Shown one piece after another: positions 43,711-52,990 of a stretch of DNA of 64,000 bases. Source of the DNA: Ralstonia sp. UBA689. Its GTDB lineage: Bacteria; Pseudomonadota; Gammaproteobacteria; Burkholderiales; Burkholderiaceae. A program made the position numbers and the translations under genes. Within the stretch, counting starts at the first letter, position 1; each line of letters begins with the position of its first letter. Location of the stretch: positions 248,001 to 312,000 of the forward strand of contig NZ_DBMV01000001.1 of the NCBI RefSeq assembly GCF_002298975.1, read 5' to 3'. The notes below the pieces were generated by a model that had not been told where the DNA came from, did not search any database, and worked only from the letters and a program-made list of their open reading frames with translations.

Positions 43711-44544
43711 CTACGCGCTCTGTGCCTTTGCGCGATCGCCTTCGCGTGCAAAGGCTATCAGTGCGTCGAGCGTGCCGTCCGGGCATTCTCCCATGATCGC
43801 GTGTCCGCCCGGCAAGCCGACGACCCGGCTTCCGGCCAGCCCGGCGGCCACCTGACGGCCTGCTTTGGCCGGGGTCATCTGGTCTTTCTCGCCGACGATG
43901 ACGAGCGACGGACAGTTCACGGATGCCATGGCTTGCGCGCCGCGCGCATAGGCGTTGCAGGCGGAAAAGTCGGTATGGAAGACCGGTGCCTCCGTGCCGC
44001 GCGCCACATGTTCCATCAGCCGCTGGCTGCCGCCGTGCATCCAGAAGCCGGGCCCCGGTGCGGAGGGTTTGTTGGCCAGGCTGGAATGTGACCACGTGTT
44101 CACCATGTCGATGGCGCTCGCCGTGTTGTTGAGCGCTGCGTCGAGCAACGCATCCGACACCTTCATCGGCCAGGCTGTCGCCACCAGCGCGATGCGGCGC
44201 ACGCGATCGGTGTAGCGCGAGGCGCACTCCAGCGCAATCAACGAGCCCATACTGTGGCCGACCACCATCGCAGGCTGCGTGACACCTGCCGCCTGCACCA
44301 GCGCCATGACCCAGTCCGCCATGGCTTCCACGGTTTGCAGCGGCGCGCCGGCACTGCGCCCGTGCGCGGGCAAATCCACTGCCAGCACGCTGAACCCGTG
44401 GTGTGCAAACCAGCGGGTTTGCAGGCTCCAAACCGAATGATCGTTCTGCGCACCGTGCACGAAGACGACACAGGGCAGCGCCGCATTGAACGGCTTGCCG
44501 CCGGTATAGGCGTAGGCGCGCTGGCCTTGTACGGTCAACTCCAT
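43711..44544 (-). CDS. alpha/beta hydrolase
   Basis: A 277-residue alpha/beta hydrolase. The oxyanion region is VVFVHGAQNDHSVW, the nucleophile elbow is GHSMGSL (Ser), and the late His is in LPGGHAIMGE; an Asp follows LVIVGEKDQM. The substrate is unknown. Its ATG at 44544 overlaps the stop of the upstream sulfhydrylase gene by one base, so the two are probably co-expressed. The larger open frame reaching 45063 is antisense noise. Confidence 0.88.
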   Translation of the reverse strand: MELTVQGQRAYAYTGGKPFNAALPCVVFVHGAQNDHSVWSLQTRWFAHHGFSVLAVDLPAHGRSAGAPLQTVEAMADWVMALVQAAGVTQPAMVVGHSMGSLIALECASRYTDRVRRIALVATAWPMKVSDALLDAALNNTASAIDMVNTWSHSSLANKPSAPGPGFWMHGGSQRLMEHVARGTEAPVFHTDFSACNAYARGAQAMASVNCPSLVIVGEKDQMTPAKAGRQVAAGLAGSRVVGLPGGHAIMGECPDGTLDALIAFAREGDRAKAQSA

Positions 44545-45878
44545 CAGCGGGCTCCGGTTGCGTTGGGTGCGGTCTTGCCTGACGAGGCAGACATCGCGCG
44601 CTCGGCGGTCTTCAGGCCGCGTTTCAGATCGTCGATCAGGTCGTCGGTGTCTTCCAGGCCGATCGACAGGCGAATCGTGCCTTCGCTGATGCCGGCAGCG
44701 GCCAGCGCATCGGCATCCATGCGGAAGTGCGTGGTCGAGGCGGGATGGATGACCAGCGAGCGCGCATCGCCCACGTTGGCGAGGTGCGAGAACAGACCGA
44801 GTGATTCGATGAACTGCTGGCCGGCACGCCGGTCGCCGCGCAGGTCGAAGCTGAACACGGCGCCGCAGCCGCGCGGCAGCAGGCGCTTGGCCAGGGCGTG
44901 GTCCGGGTGCGATTCCAGTTCGGGGTAGGCCACCGAAGCCACCATCGGGTGGCTGGCCAGGAAGGAGACGATGCGGCGGGTGTTCTCCATATGACGGGCC
45001 ATGCGCAGCGGCAGCGTTTCGATGCCCTGCAGCAATTGCCAGGCCGCCATCGGGTTCATGCACGCGCCAAAGTCGCGCAGGCCCTCACGGCGCGCGCGCA
45101 GCAGGAAGGGTGCGACGGTGCTTTCCTCAGCAAACACCATGTCGTGGAAGCCCGCGTAGGGTTCTGTCATCTCGGGGTGCTTGCCGGCGGCCACGTAGTC
45201 GAAGGTGCCGCCGTCGACCAGCACGCCGCCGATGGTCGTGCCATGCCCGCCCAGGAACTTGGTGGCCGAGTGATAGAGCAGATCGGCGCCGTGCGCGAAC
45301 GGTTGCAGCAGCCACGGCGTGGTGAAGGTGGAATCGACCAGCAGCGGCACGCCCGCGTCATGCGCAATGGCGGCGATGGTCGGAATGTCCAGCACGTCCA
45401 GCCCCGGGTTGCCGAGCGTTTCGCCAAACAGCAACCGCGTATTCGGTCGGATAGCTGCGCGCCAGCCGTCGATGTCGCCGGGCTTGACGAAAGTGGTCTC
45501 GATGCCGAAGCGGCGCAGCGTGTAGTGCAGCAGGTTGTGCGAGCCGCCGTACAGCGCCGACGACGCAACGATGTGCGAGCCCGCGCCCATCAGCGTGACG
45601 ATGGCCAGATGCAGCGCCGCCTGGCCCGAGGCCGTGGCAATGGCGCCCACGCCGTTTTCCAGCGCGGCCATGCGCTCTTCGAATACGGCGACTGTCGGAT
45701 TGGAGATGCGCGAGTAGACGTGGCCCGCGCGTTCCATATTGAACAATGACGCCGCATGTTCGCTGTCGCGGAACACGAACGAGGTGGTCAGGTGGATGGG
45801 GGTGGCGCGCGCGCCGGTGGCCGGGTCGGGCGCGGCGCCGGCGTGCAGGGCCAGCGTGTCGAAGCGGGCTTTGGACAT
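44544..45878 (-). CDS. metZ: O-acetylhomoserine / O-succinylhomoserine sulfhydrylase
   Basis: A 444-residue PLP enzyme of the Cys/Met metabolism family, which makes homocysteine from an activated homoserine and sulfide. Features are YSRISNPTVAVFEERMAALE, the PLP lysine in YHSATKFLGGHG, and VIHPASTTHFRM at the C-terminus. MetY-type and MetZ-type enzymes cannot be told apart with certainty here. ATG 45878 gives the usual start; a longer frame upstream is not conserved. Its stop overlaps the hydrolase ATG (TGATG). Confidence 0.9.
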   Translation of the reverse strand: MSKARFDTLALHAGAAPDPATGARATPIHLTTSFVFRDSEHAASLFNMERAGHVYSRISNPTVAVFEERMAALENGVGAIATASGQAALHLAIVTLMGAGSHIVASSALYGGSHNLLHYTLRRFGIETTFVKPGDIDGWRAAIRPNTRLLFGETLGNPGLDVLDIPTIAAIAHDAGVPLLVDSTFTTPWLLQPFAHGADLLYHSATKFLGGHGTTIGGVLVDGGTFDYVAAGKHPEMTEPYAGFHDMVFAEESTVAPFLLRARREGLRDFGACMNPMAAWQLLQGIETLPLRMARHMENTRRIVSFLASHPMVASVAYPELESHPDHALAKRLLPRGCGAVFSFDLRGDRRAGQQFIESLGLFSHLANVGDARSLVIHPASTTHFRMDADALAAAGISEGTIRLSIGLEDTDDLIDDLKRGLKTAERAMSASSGKTAPNATGAR

Positions 45879-45918
45879 GGATTCAAGCACCGAATGAGGG
45901 TGAAGACGGCGCATGCTA

Positions 45919-45940
45919 GCACTGCTCCCTGTTGCAGTGC
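45919..45940. repeat. inverted repeat upstream of metZ
   Basis: GCACTGC (45919-45925) and GCAGTGC (45934-45940) around TCCCTGTT, 41 bases before the sulfhydrylase start. It may be an operator. Confidence 0.4.
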
Positions 45941-46104
45941 ATTCCGGGCAAACGCCGAGCGGACGCGGTTTTTGAGAGGTTTTTCTGCGCCGCGAGCTTG
46001 TCGAAGCCCTCGGGTTTGGGCTAGGATCGAAACACAAACATAACCACAACCCGCGCGCGGTCGCCCCCCCGGCAGACCGGCACCCCGAACCTGGGAGACG
46101 CAAT

Positions 46105-46560
46105 ATGAAAGTCAGCGACATCCTTCACGTGAAGGGCAACACGCTCTACACCGTGGCTCCTGAAACCAAGCTCCAGGTGGCCGTGCAGACGATGGCGCAA
46201 TACGACATCGGTTCGCTCGTGGTGATGGAGTACGGCGAACTGGTCGGCATGCTGACCTTCCGCGAGATCATCAAGGTCCTCGCCGAGAAAAACGGCACGG
46301 TGGGTGAGGGCACGACCATCCGCAAGGTGATGGATGACCATCCGCTCACCTGCACGCTCGAAACCGAAGTCAACGAAGTGCGCCGCATGATGCTGGAGCG
46401 CCACGCGCGCTACCTGCCGGTGCTCGACAACCGCACCCTGATGGGCGTGATTTCCTTCTACGATGTTGCCAGGGCGGTGTTCGAAGAGCAGAACTTCGAG
46501 AACAAGATGCTCAAGGCGTACATCCGCGACTGGCCGAAGGAAGAAGCCAACGAAGACTGA
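46105..46560 (+). CDS. CBS-pair domain protein
   Basis: A 151-residue protein made of two CBS motifs (about residues 7-60 and 75-130): VAPETKLQVAVQTMAQYDIGSLVV and LETEVNEVRRMMLERHARYLPVLD. CBS pairs bind adenine nucleotides and act as energy or redox sensors. ATG follows GGGAGAC. It has no catalytic domain. A strong terminator follows. Confidence 0.85.
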   Translation: MKVSDILHVKGNTLYTVAPETKLQVAVQTMAQYDIGSLVVMEYGELVGMLTFREIIKVLAEKNGTVGEGTTIRKVMDDHPLTCTLETEVNEVRRMMLERHARYLPVLDNRTLMGVISFYDVARAVFEEQNFENKMLKAYIRDWPKEEANED

Positions 46561-46588
46561 TCGGTCTCTCGTTTTTACCGCAAGCCCC

Positions 46589-46620
46589 AAAAACCCGCCG
46601 CTGTTGCGAGCGGGTTTTTT
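46589..46620 (+). terminator. terminator after the CBS gene
   Basis: AAAACCCGC (46590-46598) pairs with GCGGG plus six T (46610-46620). Confidence 0.85.
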
Positions 46621-46643
46621 GTTGAACCCAGACACTCTCGCCG

Positions 46644-48551
46644 ATGAGCCAATCGAGCCAGTTCTCCCTGCTGAAGCAGCGCCGCTTTGCGCCGTTTTTC
46701 TGGACCCAGTTCCTGGGCGCCATGAACGACAACGTGTTCAAGGTGGCGTTTTCCTCGCTGGTCACGTACCACGCCGCGCTGTTCGGCAATGCGGACCCGG
46801 CTTCGGCGGCGTTCCTGATCTCGGCCATCTTCATTGCGCCTTTCGTTCTGCTGTCGGCGACCAGTGGGCAGATTGCCGACCGCATGGACAAGGCGCGTCT
46901 CATCCGCCTGGTCAAGACGCTGGAGATCGCCATCATGGCGATCGGATGCGCGGGTTTTGCGCTGCGTCACGTCGAACTGCTGTACCTGTGCACGTTCCTG
47001 ATGGGCGTGCATTCGACGCTGTTCGGGCCGGTCAAGTATGCGTATCTGCCGCAACATCTGCAGTCGTCGGAGCTGGTCGGGGGCAATGGGCTGGTGGAGA
47101 TGGGGACTTTCGTCGCCATCCTGATCGGCACCATCGGCGGCGGCGAACTCGCCAACCTGACGCGCAATGGCGAGCTGATCGGGCCTACGCTGACCGGCGT
47201 TGCCTGCCTGGTCATTGCGGCGACCGGCTGGCTGACGGCGCGCGGCGTGCCGGTGTCGCCGGCCTCGCAGCCGGATCTGCGCATCAACTGGAACCCCGTC
47301 TCCGAGACCTGGCGCAACCTGAAGCTGGCGAGCAACCAGCGCGCCGTGTTCCTGAGCCTGCTTGGCATCTCGTGGCTGTGGTTCGTGGGCGCGACGTTCC
47401 TGACGTCATTCTTTGCTTTTGCACGCAACGTGCTTGGTGGCGATCAGAACGTCGTGACGCTGCTGCTGGCGGTGTTCTCCATCGGCATCGGGCTGGGCTC
47501 GGTGCTGTGCGAGAAGCTCTCGGGCCGCACGGTGGAGATTGGTCTGGTGCCGTTCGGCTCGATCGGCATGACGGTGTTTGCGGTAGACCTGTACCTTGCC
47601 TCGCATGCGGAAGCGCTGGTTGCGCACGATGTGCTGACGGGCGTGTCGGGCTTCCTGCAGAATCATCGCCACTGGCGCGTGCTGGCCGATCTGTTCCTGC
47701 TGGCGATGTTCGGCGGTTTCTACAGCGTGCCGCTCTATGCGCTGATCCAGAGCCGCTGCGAGCCGACGCACCGCGCGCGCATCATCGCCGCCAACAATAT
47801 CCTCAACGCACTGTTCATGATCGCCTCGGCCGTGCTCGCGATGGTGCTTACGCGCGCCGGTTTTACGATCCCGCAGTTGTTCCTCGTTACCGGCATTCTC
47901 AATGCGGTGGTGGCGATCCACATCTACACGCTGGTGCCCGAATTCCTGATCCGCTTCGTGATGTGGTTGCTGATCCACACCGTCTATCGCGTGAAGGTGG
48001 AGGGCTCGGAGCGCATCCCGGATGAAGGCCCGTGCCTGCTGGTCTGCAACCACGTGAGTTTTGTCGATGCGGTAGTGGTGGGCGCCTTCGTGCGCCGGCC
48101 GGTGCGTTTCGTGATGGACCACCGCATCTTCAAGGTGCCGCTGTTGTCGTGGTTCTTCCGCACCGTCAAGGCGATTCCGATTGCGCCATTGCATGAAGAC
48201 CCCGAGATGCTTAAGCGCGCCTATGATGCGGTTGCTGCGGCGCTGGCCGGGGGGGAGGTGGTCTGCATCTTCCCCGAAGGCAAGATCACAGCCACGGGCG
48301 AGATGAATCCATTCAAGGAAGGCGTGCGCCGCATTATCGAGCGCACCCCCGTGCCGGTGGTGCCAATGGCCCTGCGCGGCCTGTGGGGTAGCTTTTTCTC
48401 CCGCCACGGCGGGACGGCGATGACGCGCCCGTTCCGCCGGGGCTTCCTCAACAAGCTTGAGCTGTGCATCGGTACGCCGGTGGCGCCGCAGTCGGTGTCT
48501 CCGGAAGGGCTTCAGGCCGCCGTGCTGGCGCTGCGCGGTGAGTGGCGTTAG
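46644..48551 (+). CDS. LplT-type MFS transporter fused to PlsC-type acyltransferase
   Basis: A 635-residue fusion. The N-terminal ~425 residues form an MFS lysophospholipid-transporter (LplT-like) domain with LGAMNDNVFKVAFSSLV and about 12 helices. The C-terminal ~200 residues are a 1-acylglycerol-3-phosphate acyltransferase domain with the NHVSFVD (NHX4D) motif and FPEGKIT. The likely role is import and re-acylation of lysophospholipids at the inner membrane. The AMP-binding acyl-ACP synthetase part of E. coli Aas is missing, so acyl donors must come from elsewhere. Confidence 0.9.
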   Translation: MSQSSQFSLLKQRRFAPFFWTQFLGAMNDNVFKVAFSSLVTYHAALFGNADPASAAFLISAIFIAPFVLLSATSGQIADRMDKARLIRLVKTLEIAIMAIGCAGFALRHVELLYLCTFLMGVHSTLFGPVKYAYLPQHLQSSELVGGNGLVEMGTFVAILIGTIGGGELANLTRNGELIGPTLTGVACLVIAATGWLTARGVPVSPASQPDLRINWNPVSETWRNLKLASNQRAVFLSLLGISWLWFVGATFLTSFFAFARNVLGGDQNVVTLLLAVFSIGIGLGSVLCEKLSGRTVEIGLVPFGSIGMTVFAVDLYLASHAEALVAHDVLTGVSGFLQNHRHWRVLADLFLLAMFGGFYSVPLYALIQSRCEPTHRARIIAANNILNALFMIASAVLAMVLTRAGFTIPQLFLVTGILNAVVAIHIYTLVPEFLIRFVMWLLIHTVYRVKVEGSERIPDEGPCLLVCNHVSFVDAVVVGAFVRRPVRFVMDHRIFKVPLLSWFFRTVKAIPIAPLHEDPEMLKRAYDAVAAALAGGEVVCIFPEGKITATGEMNPFKEGVRRIIERTPVPVVPMALRGLWGSFFSRHGGTAMTRPFRRGFLNKLELCIGTPVAPQSVSPEGLQAAVLALRGEWR

Positions 48552-48614
48552 CCAAAGCGCAATGACGCGATTGGATACACTGCTGGCTCCTCTAACTTCT
48601 TTCGTTCTCTGTCC

Positions 48615-49031
48615 ATGAAACGCCTTTCTTTGTTGCTGTGCGCTTCGTCACTTGCTATTGCCGCAACCACCGCGCAGGCCGCATCGCCCGCGTCGAGTGA
48701 AACCTTGCCTTCCGGCGTGATCGTCCAAACGCTGGCCAAGGGCGCCGGTACGTCTCCCAAAGCTGGCGATACGGTCAAGGTGCACTATCGTGGCACGCTG
48801 ACGGATGGCACCGAGTTCGATAGCTCCTACAAGCGCGGCCAGCCGATTTCGTTCCCGCTGAACCGCGTGATTCCGTGCTGGACCGAAGGTGTGCAGAAGA
48901 TGAAGGTGGGTGGTAAGGCCAAGCTGACTTGCCCGGCAGCCACGGCCTACGGCGAGCGCGGCGTGCCCGGCACGATTCCGCCCAATTCCACGCTGAACTT
49001 CGAGGTCGAGCTGCTTGGCATCGGCGGCTGA
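48615..49031 (+). CDS. FKBP-type peptidyl-prolyl isomerase (exported)
   Basis: A 138-residue protein. A signal peptide (KRLSLLLCASSLAIAATTAQA) is followed by one FKBP domain: VKVHYRGTLTDGTEFDSSYKRG, NRVIPCWTEGVQKMKVGG and PNSTLNFEVELLGI. The family isomerises prolyl bonds of periplasmic proteins. The chorismate synthase gene follows 85 bases later. Confidence 0.93.
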   Translation: MKRLSLLLCASSLAIAATTAQAASPASSETLPSGVIVQTLAKGAGTSPKAGDTVKVHYRGTLTDGTEFDSSYKRGQPISFPLNRVIPCWTEGVQKMKVGGKAKLTCPAATAYGERGVPGTIPPNSTLNFEVELLGIGG

Positions 49032-49116
49032 TTGATCGGCTTTACAATAGCGGTTTCCCGATGTTTTGCGCCGCAACTGTTGCGGCGCTCTCCTGCGCAC
49101 AATCGCGAGCACGACC

Positions 49117-50217
49117 ATGTCTGGCAATACCCTGGGCCTGCTGTTTTCCGTCACCACCTTCGGCGAGTCGCATGGCCCGGCCATCGGCGCAGTCATCGAC
49201 GGCTGCCCGCCGGGCATGACGCTGTCGGCTGAAGATATTCAGCCCGACCTGGACCGCCGTAAGCCGGGCACTTCGCGCCACGTCACGCAGCGCAAGGAAG
49301 AAGACCTCGTCGAGATCCTTTCCGGCGTGTACGAGGGCAAGACCACCGGCACGCCCATCTGCCTGCTGATCCGCAACACCGATCAGCGCAGCAAGGACTA
49401 CAGCAACATCGCCGAGACCTTCCGCCCCGGCCACGCCGATTACACCTACTGGCACAAATACGGCGTTCGGGACCCGCGCGGTGGCGGCCGTTCTTCGGCT
49501 CGGCTGACGGCGCCGGTGGTAGCAGCCGGCGCAGTGGCCAAGAAGTGGCTGCGTGAGAAGTTTGGCGTAGAGATTCACGGCTTCATGTCGCAACTCGGCG
49601 ATATTCACATCCCGTTCATGGACTGGAACGAGGTGCCGAACAACCCGTTCTTCGCGCCGAACGCCGAAATCATTCCCGAGCTGGAAACCTACATGGACGC
49701 GCTGCGCCGCGATGGCGACTCCGTCGGCGCGCGCATCGAGGTGGTGACCACCGGTGTGCCGGTCGGCTGGGGCGAGCCGCTGTTCGACCGCCTGGACGCC
49801 GACATCGCCCACGCCATGATGGGCCTGAACGCGGTGAAGGGTGTGGAGATCGGTGCCGGCTTCCACGCCGTGGCCCAGCGCGGCTCCGAGCACGGCGATG
49901 AACTGACGCCGGAAGGCTTTGTCGGCAACAACGCGGGCGGCATCCTGGGTGGGATTTCGACTGGGCAGGATATCTCCGTGTCGCTGGCGATCAAGCCGAC
50001 GTCGAGCATCCGCACCCCGCGCCGTTCGATCGACAAGGCGGGCGATCCGGCCGTGGTAGAAACGTTCGGCCGGCATGACCCGTGCGTTGGCATCCGCGCA
50101 ACGCCGATCGCTGAGGCGCTGCTGGCGCTGGTGCTGATTGACCACGCGCTGCGCCATCGCGCGCAATGTGGCGATGTGTCGGTGGAAACGCCGGCCATTG
50201 CGGCCAAGGCGTCGTAA
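49117..50217 (+). CDS. aroC: chorismate synthase
   Basis: A 366-residue enzyme that makes chorismate from EPSP using reduced FMN, the last common step of aromatic synthesis. GESHGPAIGAVIDGCPPG is the first signature, RPGHADYTYWHKYG the second, and RHDPCVGIRATPIAEA the third. ATG 49117 gives the family start SGNTLGLLFSVTTFGESHG; an upstream ATG at 49066 is not used. A terminator follows at 50237. Confidence 0.97.
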   Translation: MSGNTLGLLFSVTTFGESHGPAIGAVIDGCPPGMTLSAEDIQPDLDRRKPGTSRHVTQRKEEDLVEILSGVYEGKTTGTPICLLIRNTDQRSKDYSNIAETFRPGHADYTYWHKYGVRDPRGGGRSSARLTAPVVAAGAVAKKWLREKFGVEIHGFMSQLGDIHIPFMDWNEVPNNPFFAPNAEIIPELETYMDALRRDGDSVGARIEVVTTGVPVGWGEPLFDRLDADIAHAMMGLNAVKGVEIGAGFHAVAQRGSEHGDELTPEGFVGNNAGGILGGISTGQDISVSLAIKPTSSIRTPRRSIDKAGDPAVVETFGRHDPCVGIRATPIAEALLALVLIDHALRHRAQCGDVSVETPAIAAKAS

Positions 50218-50236
50218 TCCGGTTCACGCAGGCAAC

Positions 50237-50268
50237 AAAAAAGCGCGTCATCGAACGCGCTTTTTTTT
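50237..50268. terminator. bidirectional terminator between aroC and ETF-QO
   Basis: GCGCGT (50243-50248) pairs with ACGCGC (50255-50260), flanked by six A and eight T. Confidence 0.88.
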
Positions 50269-50294
50269 GTTGGGCGTTGACCCAATGATTCCGA

Positions 50295-51980
50295 TTACAT
50301 GCCCACGTAGTTCGGGCCGCCGCCGCCTTCAGGCGTGACCCACACGATGTTCTGCGTCGGGTCCTTGATGTCGCAGGTCTTGCAGTGCACACAGTTCTGC
50401 GCGTTGATCTGCAGACGCTCGGCGCCTTCGTCGCTCTTGACGAACTCATAGACGCCGGCCGGGCAGTAACGTTGCTCGGGGCCTGCGAATTGCGCCAGGT
50501 TGATGCGCGTCGGGACGGTCGGGTCCTTCAGCGTCAAGTGAGCGGGCTGATTCTCTTCATGATTGGTGTTCGAGAGGAACACCGACGAGAGTCGGTCGAA
50601 CGTAATCTTGCCGTCTGGCTTCGGATAGGCAATCTGCGCGCACTCGGACGCCGGCTTGAGCGACTGGTTGTCCGACTTCGTGCCATGCAGCGTCCAGGGC
50701 GGGTTGCTGACGCCGATCTTGGGCAGCAGCCATTGCTCGATGCCGGTCATGATTTTGCCCAGCGTCGGGCTCTTCTTGAACCACAGCTTGAAGTTACGCG
50801 ACTGGTCCAGCTCTTCCTTCAGCCAGCTCTGCTCGAACGCAGCCGGGTAGGCGGACAGCTCATCAGCCGAGCGGCCGCCCGTCACGGCCTCAAACACGGC
50901 TTCGCCGCACATCATGCCGCTCTTGATGGCTGCATGGCTGCCCTTGATGCGCGCGGCATTCAGGTAACCAGCATCGCAGCCGACCAGCGCGCCGCCCGGG
51001 AACACCGTCTTGGGTAGCGCTTGCGGCGTACCGTTGTTTATCGCGCGCGCGCCGTAGCCGATGCGCTTGCCGCCTTCGATATGCGCGCGGATGGCCGGGT
51101 GAGCCTTCCAGCGCTGCATTTCTTCGAATGGACTCAGCCACGGGTTCTTGTAATCGAGGCCGATCACGAAGCCGAGCGTGACCTTGTTGTCTTCCAGGTG
51201 GTACAGGAAGCCGCCGCCGAAGGTGTCGTCTTCCATTGGCCAACCGGCGGTGTGGACCACCAGGCCGGGCTTAGCCTTGGTCGGATCGATTTCCCACAAT
51301 TCCTTGATGCCGATGGCGAAGGTCTGCGGGTCTTTGCCGGCGTTGAGCTTGTATTTGTCGAGCAGTTGGCGGCCCAGGTGGCCGCGCGCGCCTTCGGCGA
51401 AGATGGTGTATTTGCCGAGCAGCTCCATGCCGAGCTGGAAGGCTTCGGTCGGCTCGCCATCCTTGCCGATGCCCATGTTGCCGGTGGCGACACCGCGCAC
51501 GGCACCCTTGTCGTCGTACAGGACTTCGGCGGCGGCAAAGCCCGGGAAAATCTCCACGCCCAGTGCTTCGGCCTGCGTGGCCATCCACTTGACCACGTTC
51601 GACAGAGAGACGACGTAGCAGCCATGGTTGTGGAAATTGCGCGGTACCAGCCAGTCAGGCGTGCGCTTGGAGCCGGTTTCGCTCAGGAAGAGCACGTCGT
51701 CGCCCGTGACGGCTTGGTTGAGCGGGGCGCCGTCGGCCTTCCAGTTGGGCAGCAGTTCATTGATCGCACGCGGATCCATCACGGCGCCCGAGAGGATGTG
51801 TGCGCCAGGCTCGGAGCCTTTTTCCAGCACGACAACCGACACGTCCTTGCCGGTCTCGGCGGCCCGTTGCTTGATGCGGATCGCAGTCGCAAGACCGGCG
51901 GGGCCACCGCCGACGATCACGACGTCATACTCCATGGACTCGCGCGGGCCGAATTGTTCGAGGAGCTGCTGCTGGTTCAT
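50295..51980 (-). CDS. etfQO: electron transfer flavoprotein-ubiquinone oxidoreductase
   Basis: A 561-residue membrane-associated flavo-iron-sulfur protein that passes electrons from ETF (fatty and amino acid oxidation) to ubiquinone. The FAD motif is VVIVGGGPAGLATAIRI; GGALVGCDAGYLNAARIKGSHAA is the second FAD region. The C-terminal 4Fe-4S cluster ligands are in RYCPAGVYE and NCVHCKTCDIKDP. ATG 51980 fits family starts; the larger frame upstream overlaps the divergent SDR gene and is not real. Confidence 0.95.
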   Translation of the reverse strand: MNQQQLLEQFGPRESMEYDVVIVGGGPAGLATAIRIKQRAAETGKDVSVVVLEKGSEPGAHILSGAVMDPRAINELLPNWKADGAPLNQAVTGDDVLFLSETGSKRTPDWLVPRNFHNHGCYVVSLSNVVKWMATQAEALGVEIFPGFAAAEVLYDDKGAVRGVATGNMGIGKDGEPTEAFQLGMELLGKYTIFAEGARGHLGRQLLDKYKLNAGKDPQTFAIGIKELWEIDPTKAKPGLVVHTAGWPMEDDTFGGGFLYHLEDNKVTLGFVIGLDYKNPWLSPFEEMQRWKAHPAIRAHIEGGKRIGYGARAINNGTPQALPKTVFPGGALVGCDAGYLNAARIKGSHAAIKSGMMCGEAVFEAVTGGRSADELSAYPAAFEQSWLKEELDQSRNFKLWFKKSPTLGKIMTGIEQWLLPKIGVSNPPWTLHGTKSDNQSLKPASECAQIAYPKPDGKITFDRLSSVFLSNTNHEENQPAHLTLKDPTVPTRINLAQFAGPEQRYCPAGVYEFVKSDEGAERLQINAQNCVHCKTCDIKDPTQNIVWVTPEGGGGPNYVGM

Positions 51981-52087
51981 AAGTGTCTCTTCGCTTGTAG
52001 GGCGTTTGCTTATTGGTATGACGGATTGCTGCATTAGAATTTCCCGCATTGTCGGGGACGCGCCCGGATGCGGCAAGCGAAATTTCT

Positions 52088-52099
52088 GAACGATCGTTC
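52088..52099. promoter_or_regulatory. 12-base palindrome (possible TetR-type operator)
   Basis: GAACGATCGTTC is perfectly palindromic and lies in the divergent gap between ETF-QO and the SDR gene. The ACG-N2-CGT core is a common TetR-family operator pattern. Confidence 0.55.
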
Positions 52100-52190
52100 G
52101 ATTTTTTGCTAAGCTGCGCCCGCGCCACATGTCGGGGCAGCCCTCGACCGGTCCGGCACACGCCAAACCAACACACGGGGAACACGCATC

Positions 52191-52976
52191 ATGGGTCTGT
52201 CGATCAATCTGGAAGGCAAGGTTGCGCTCATCACGGGCGCATCCAGCGGCCTGGGGGCGCGCTTTGGGCATACGCTGGCGGCGGCCGGTGCCAAGGTCGT
52301 GCTGGCCTCGCGCCGCGTCGAACGCTTGAAGGAACTGCGCGCCGACATCGAATCGAAGGGCGGCAGCGCCCACGTCGTGCGTCTGGACGTGACGGATCCA
52401 GATAGCATCCGTGCCGCCATTGCCCACGCCGAAACCGAAGCCGGCACCATCGACATCCTGGTCAACAACTCGGGTGTTTCCACTACGCAACGCATGGTGG
52501 ACGTGACGCCGGATGATTTCGATTTCATCTTCGACACCAACACCCGCGGCGCGTTTTTCGTGGCACAGGAAACGGCCAAGCGCATGATTGCGCGCGCCAA
52601 GGGCGCCGAGAAGAACGGCTCGCCGCTGCCGCAGTCGCGCATCATCAACATTGCATCGGTGGCCGGGCTGAAGGTGCTGTCCCAGATCGGCGTCTATTGC
52701 ATGAGCAAGGCTGCCGTGGTGCACATGACGCGCGCCATGGCGCTGGAGTGGGGGCGCCACGGCATCAACACGAACGCCATCTGCCCCGGCTACATCGACA
52801 CCGAGATCAATCACCACCACTGGGAAACCGAAGCCGGCCAGAAGCTCGTGCAGATGCTGCCGCGCAAGCGTGTCGGCAAGCCAGAAGACCTCGATGGGCT
52901 GATCCTGCTGCTGGCGTCGGACCAGTCGGACTTCATCAACGGCGCCGTCATCAACGCTGACGACGGGATGGTTTAA
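52191..52976 (+). CDS. SDR-family NAD(P)-dependent oxidoreductase
   Basis: A 261-residue classical short-chain dehydrogenase. The cofactor motif is TGASSGLG, then NNSG, and the catalytic Ser-Tyr-Lys are in IINIASV and YCMSKAA. The final IDTEINHHHWETE resembles beta-oxidation SDRs. The substrate is unknown; the shared divergent promoter with ETF-QO suggests a role in acyl-CoA or fatty-acid catabolism (inference). Confidence 0.88.
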   Translation: MGLSINLEGKVALITGASSGLGARFGHTLAAAGAKVVLASRRVERLKELRADIESKGGSAHVVRLDVTDPDSIRAAIAHAETEAGTIDILVNNSGVSTTQRMVDVTPDDFDFIFDTNTRGAFFVAQETAKRMIARAKGAEKNGSPLPQSRIINIASVAGLKVLSQIGVYCMSKAAVVHMTRAMALEWGRHGINTNAICPGYIDTEINHHHWETEAGQKLVQMLPRKRVGKPEDLDGLILLLASDQSDFINGAVINADDGMV

Positions 52977-52990
52977 GGCGCAGGCTTTGC

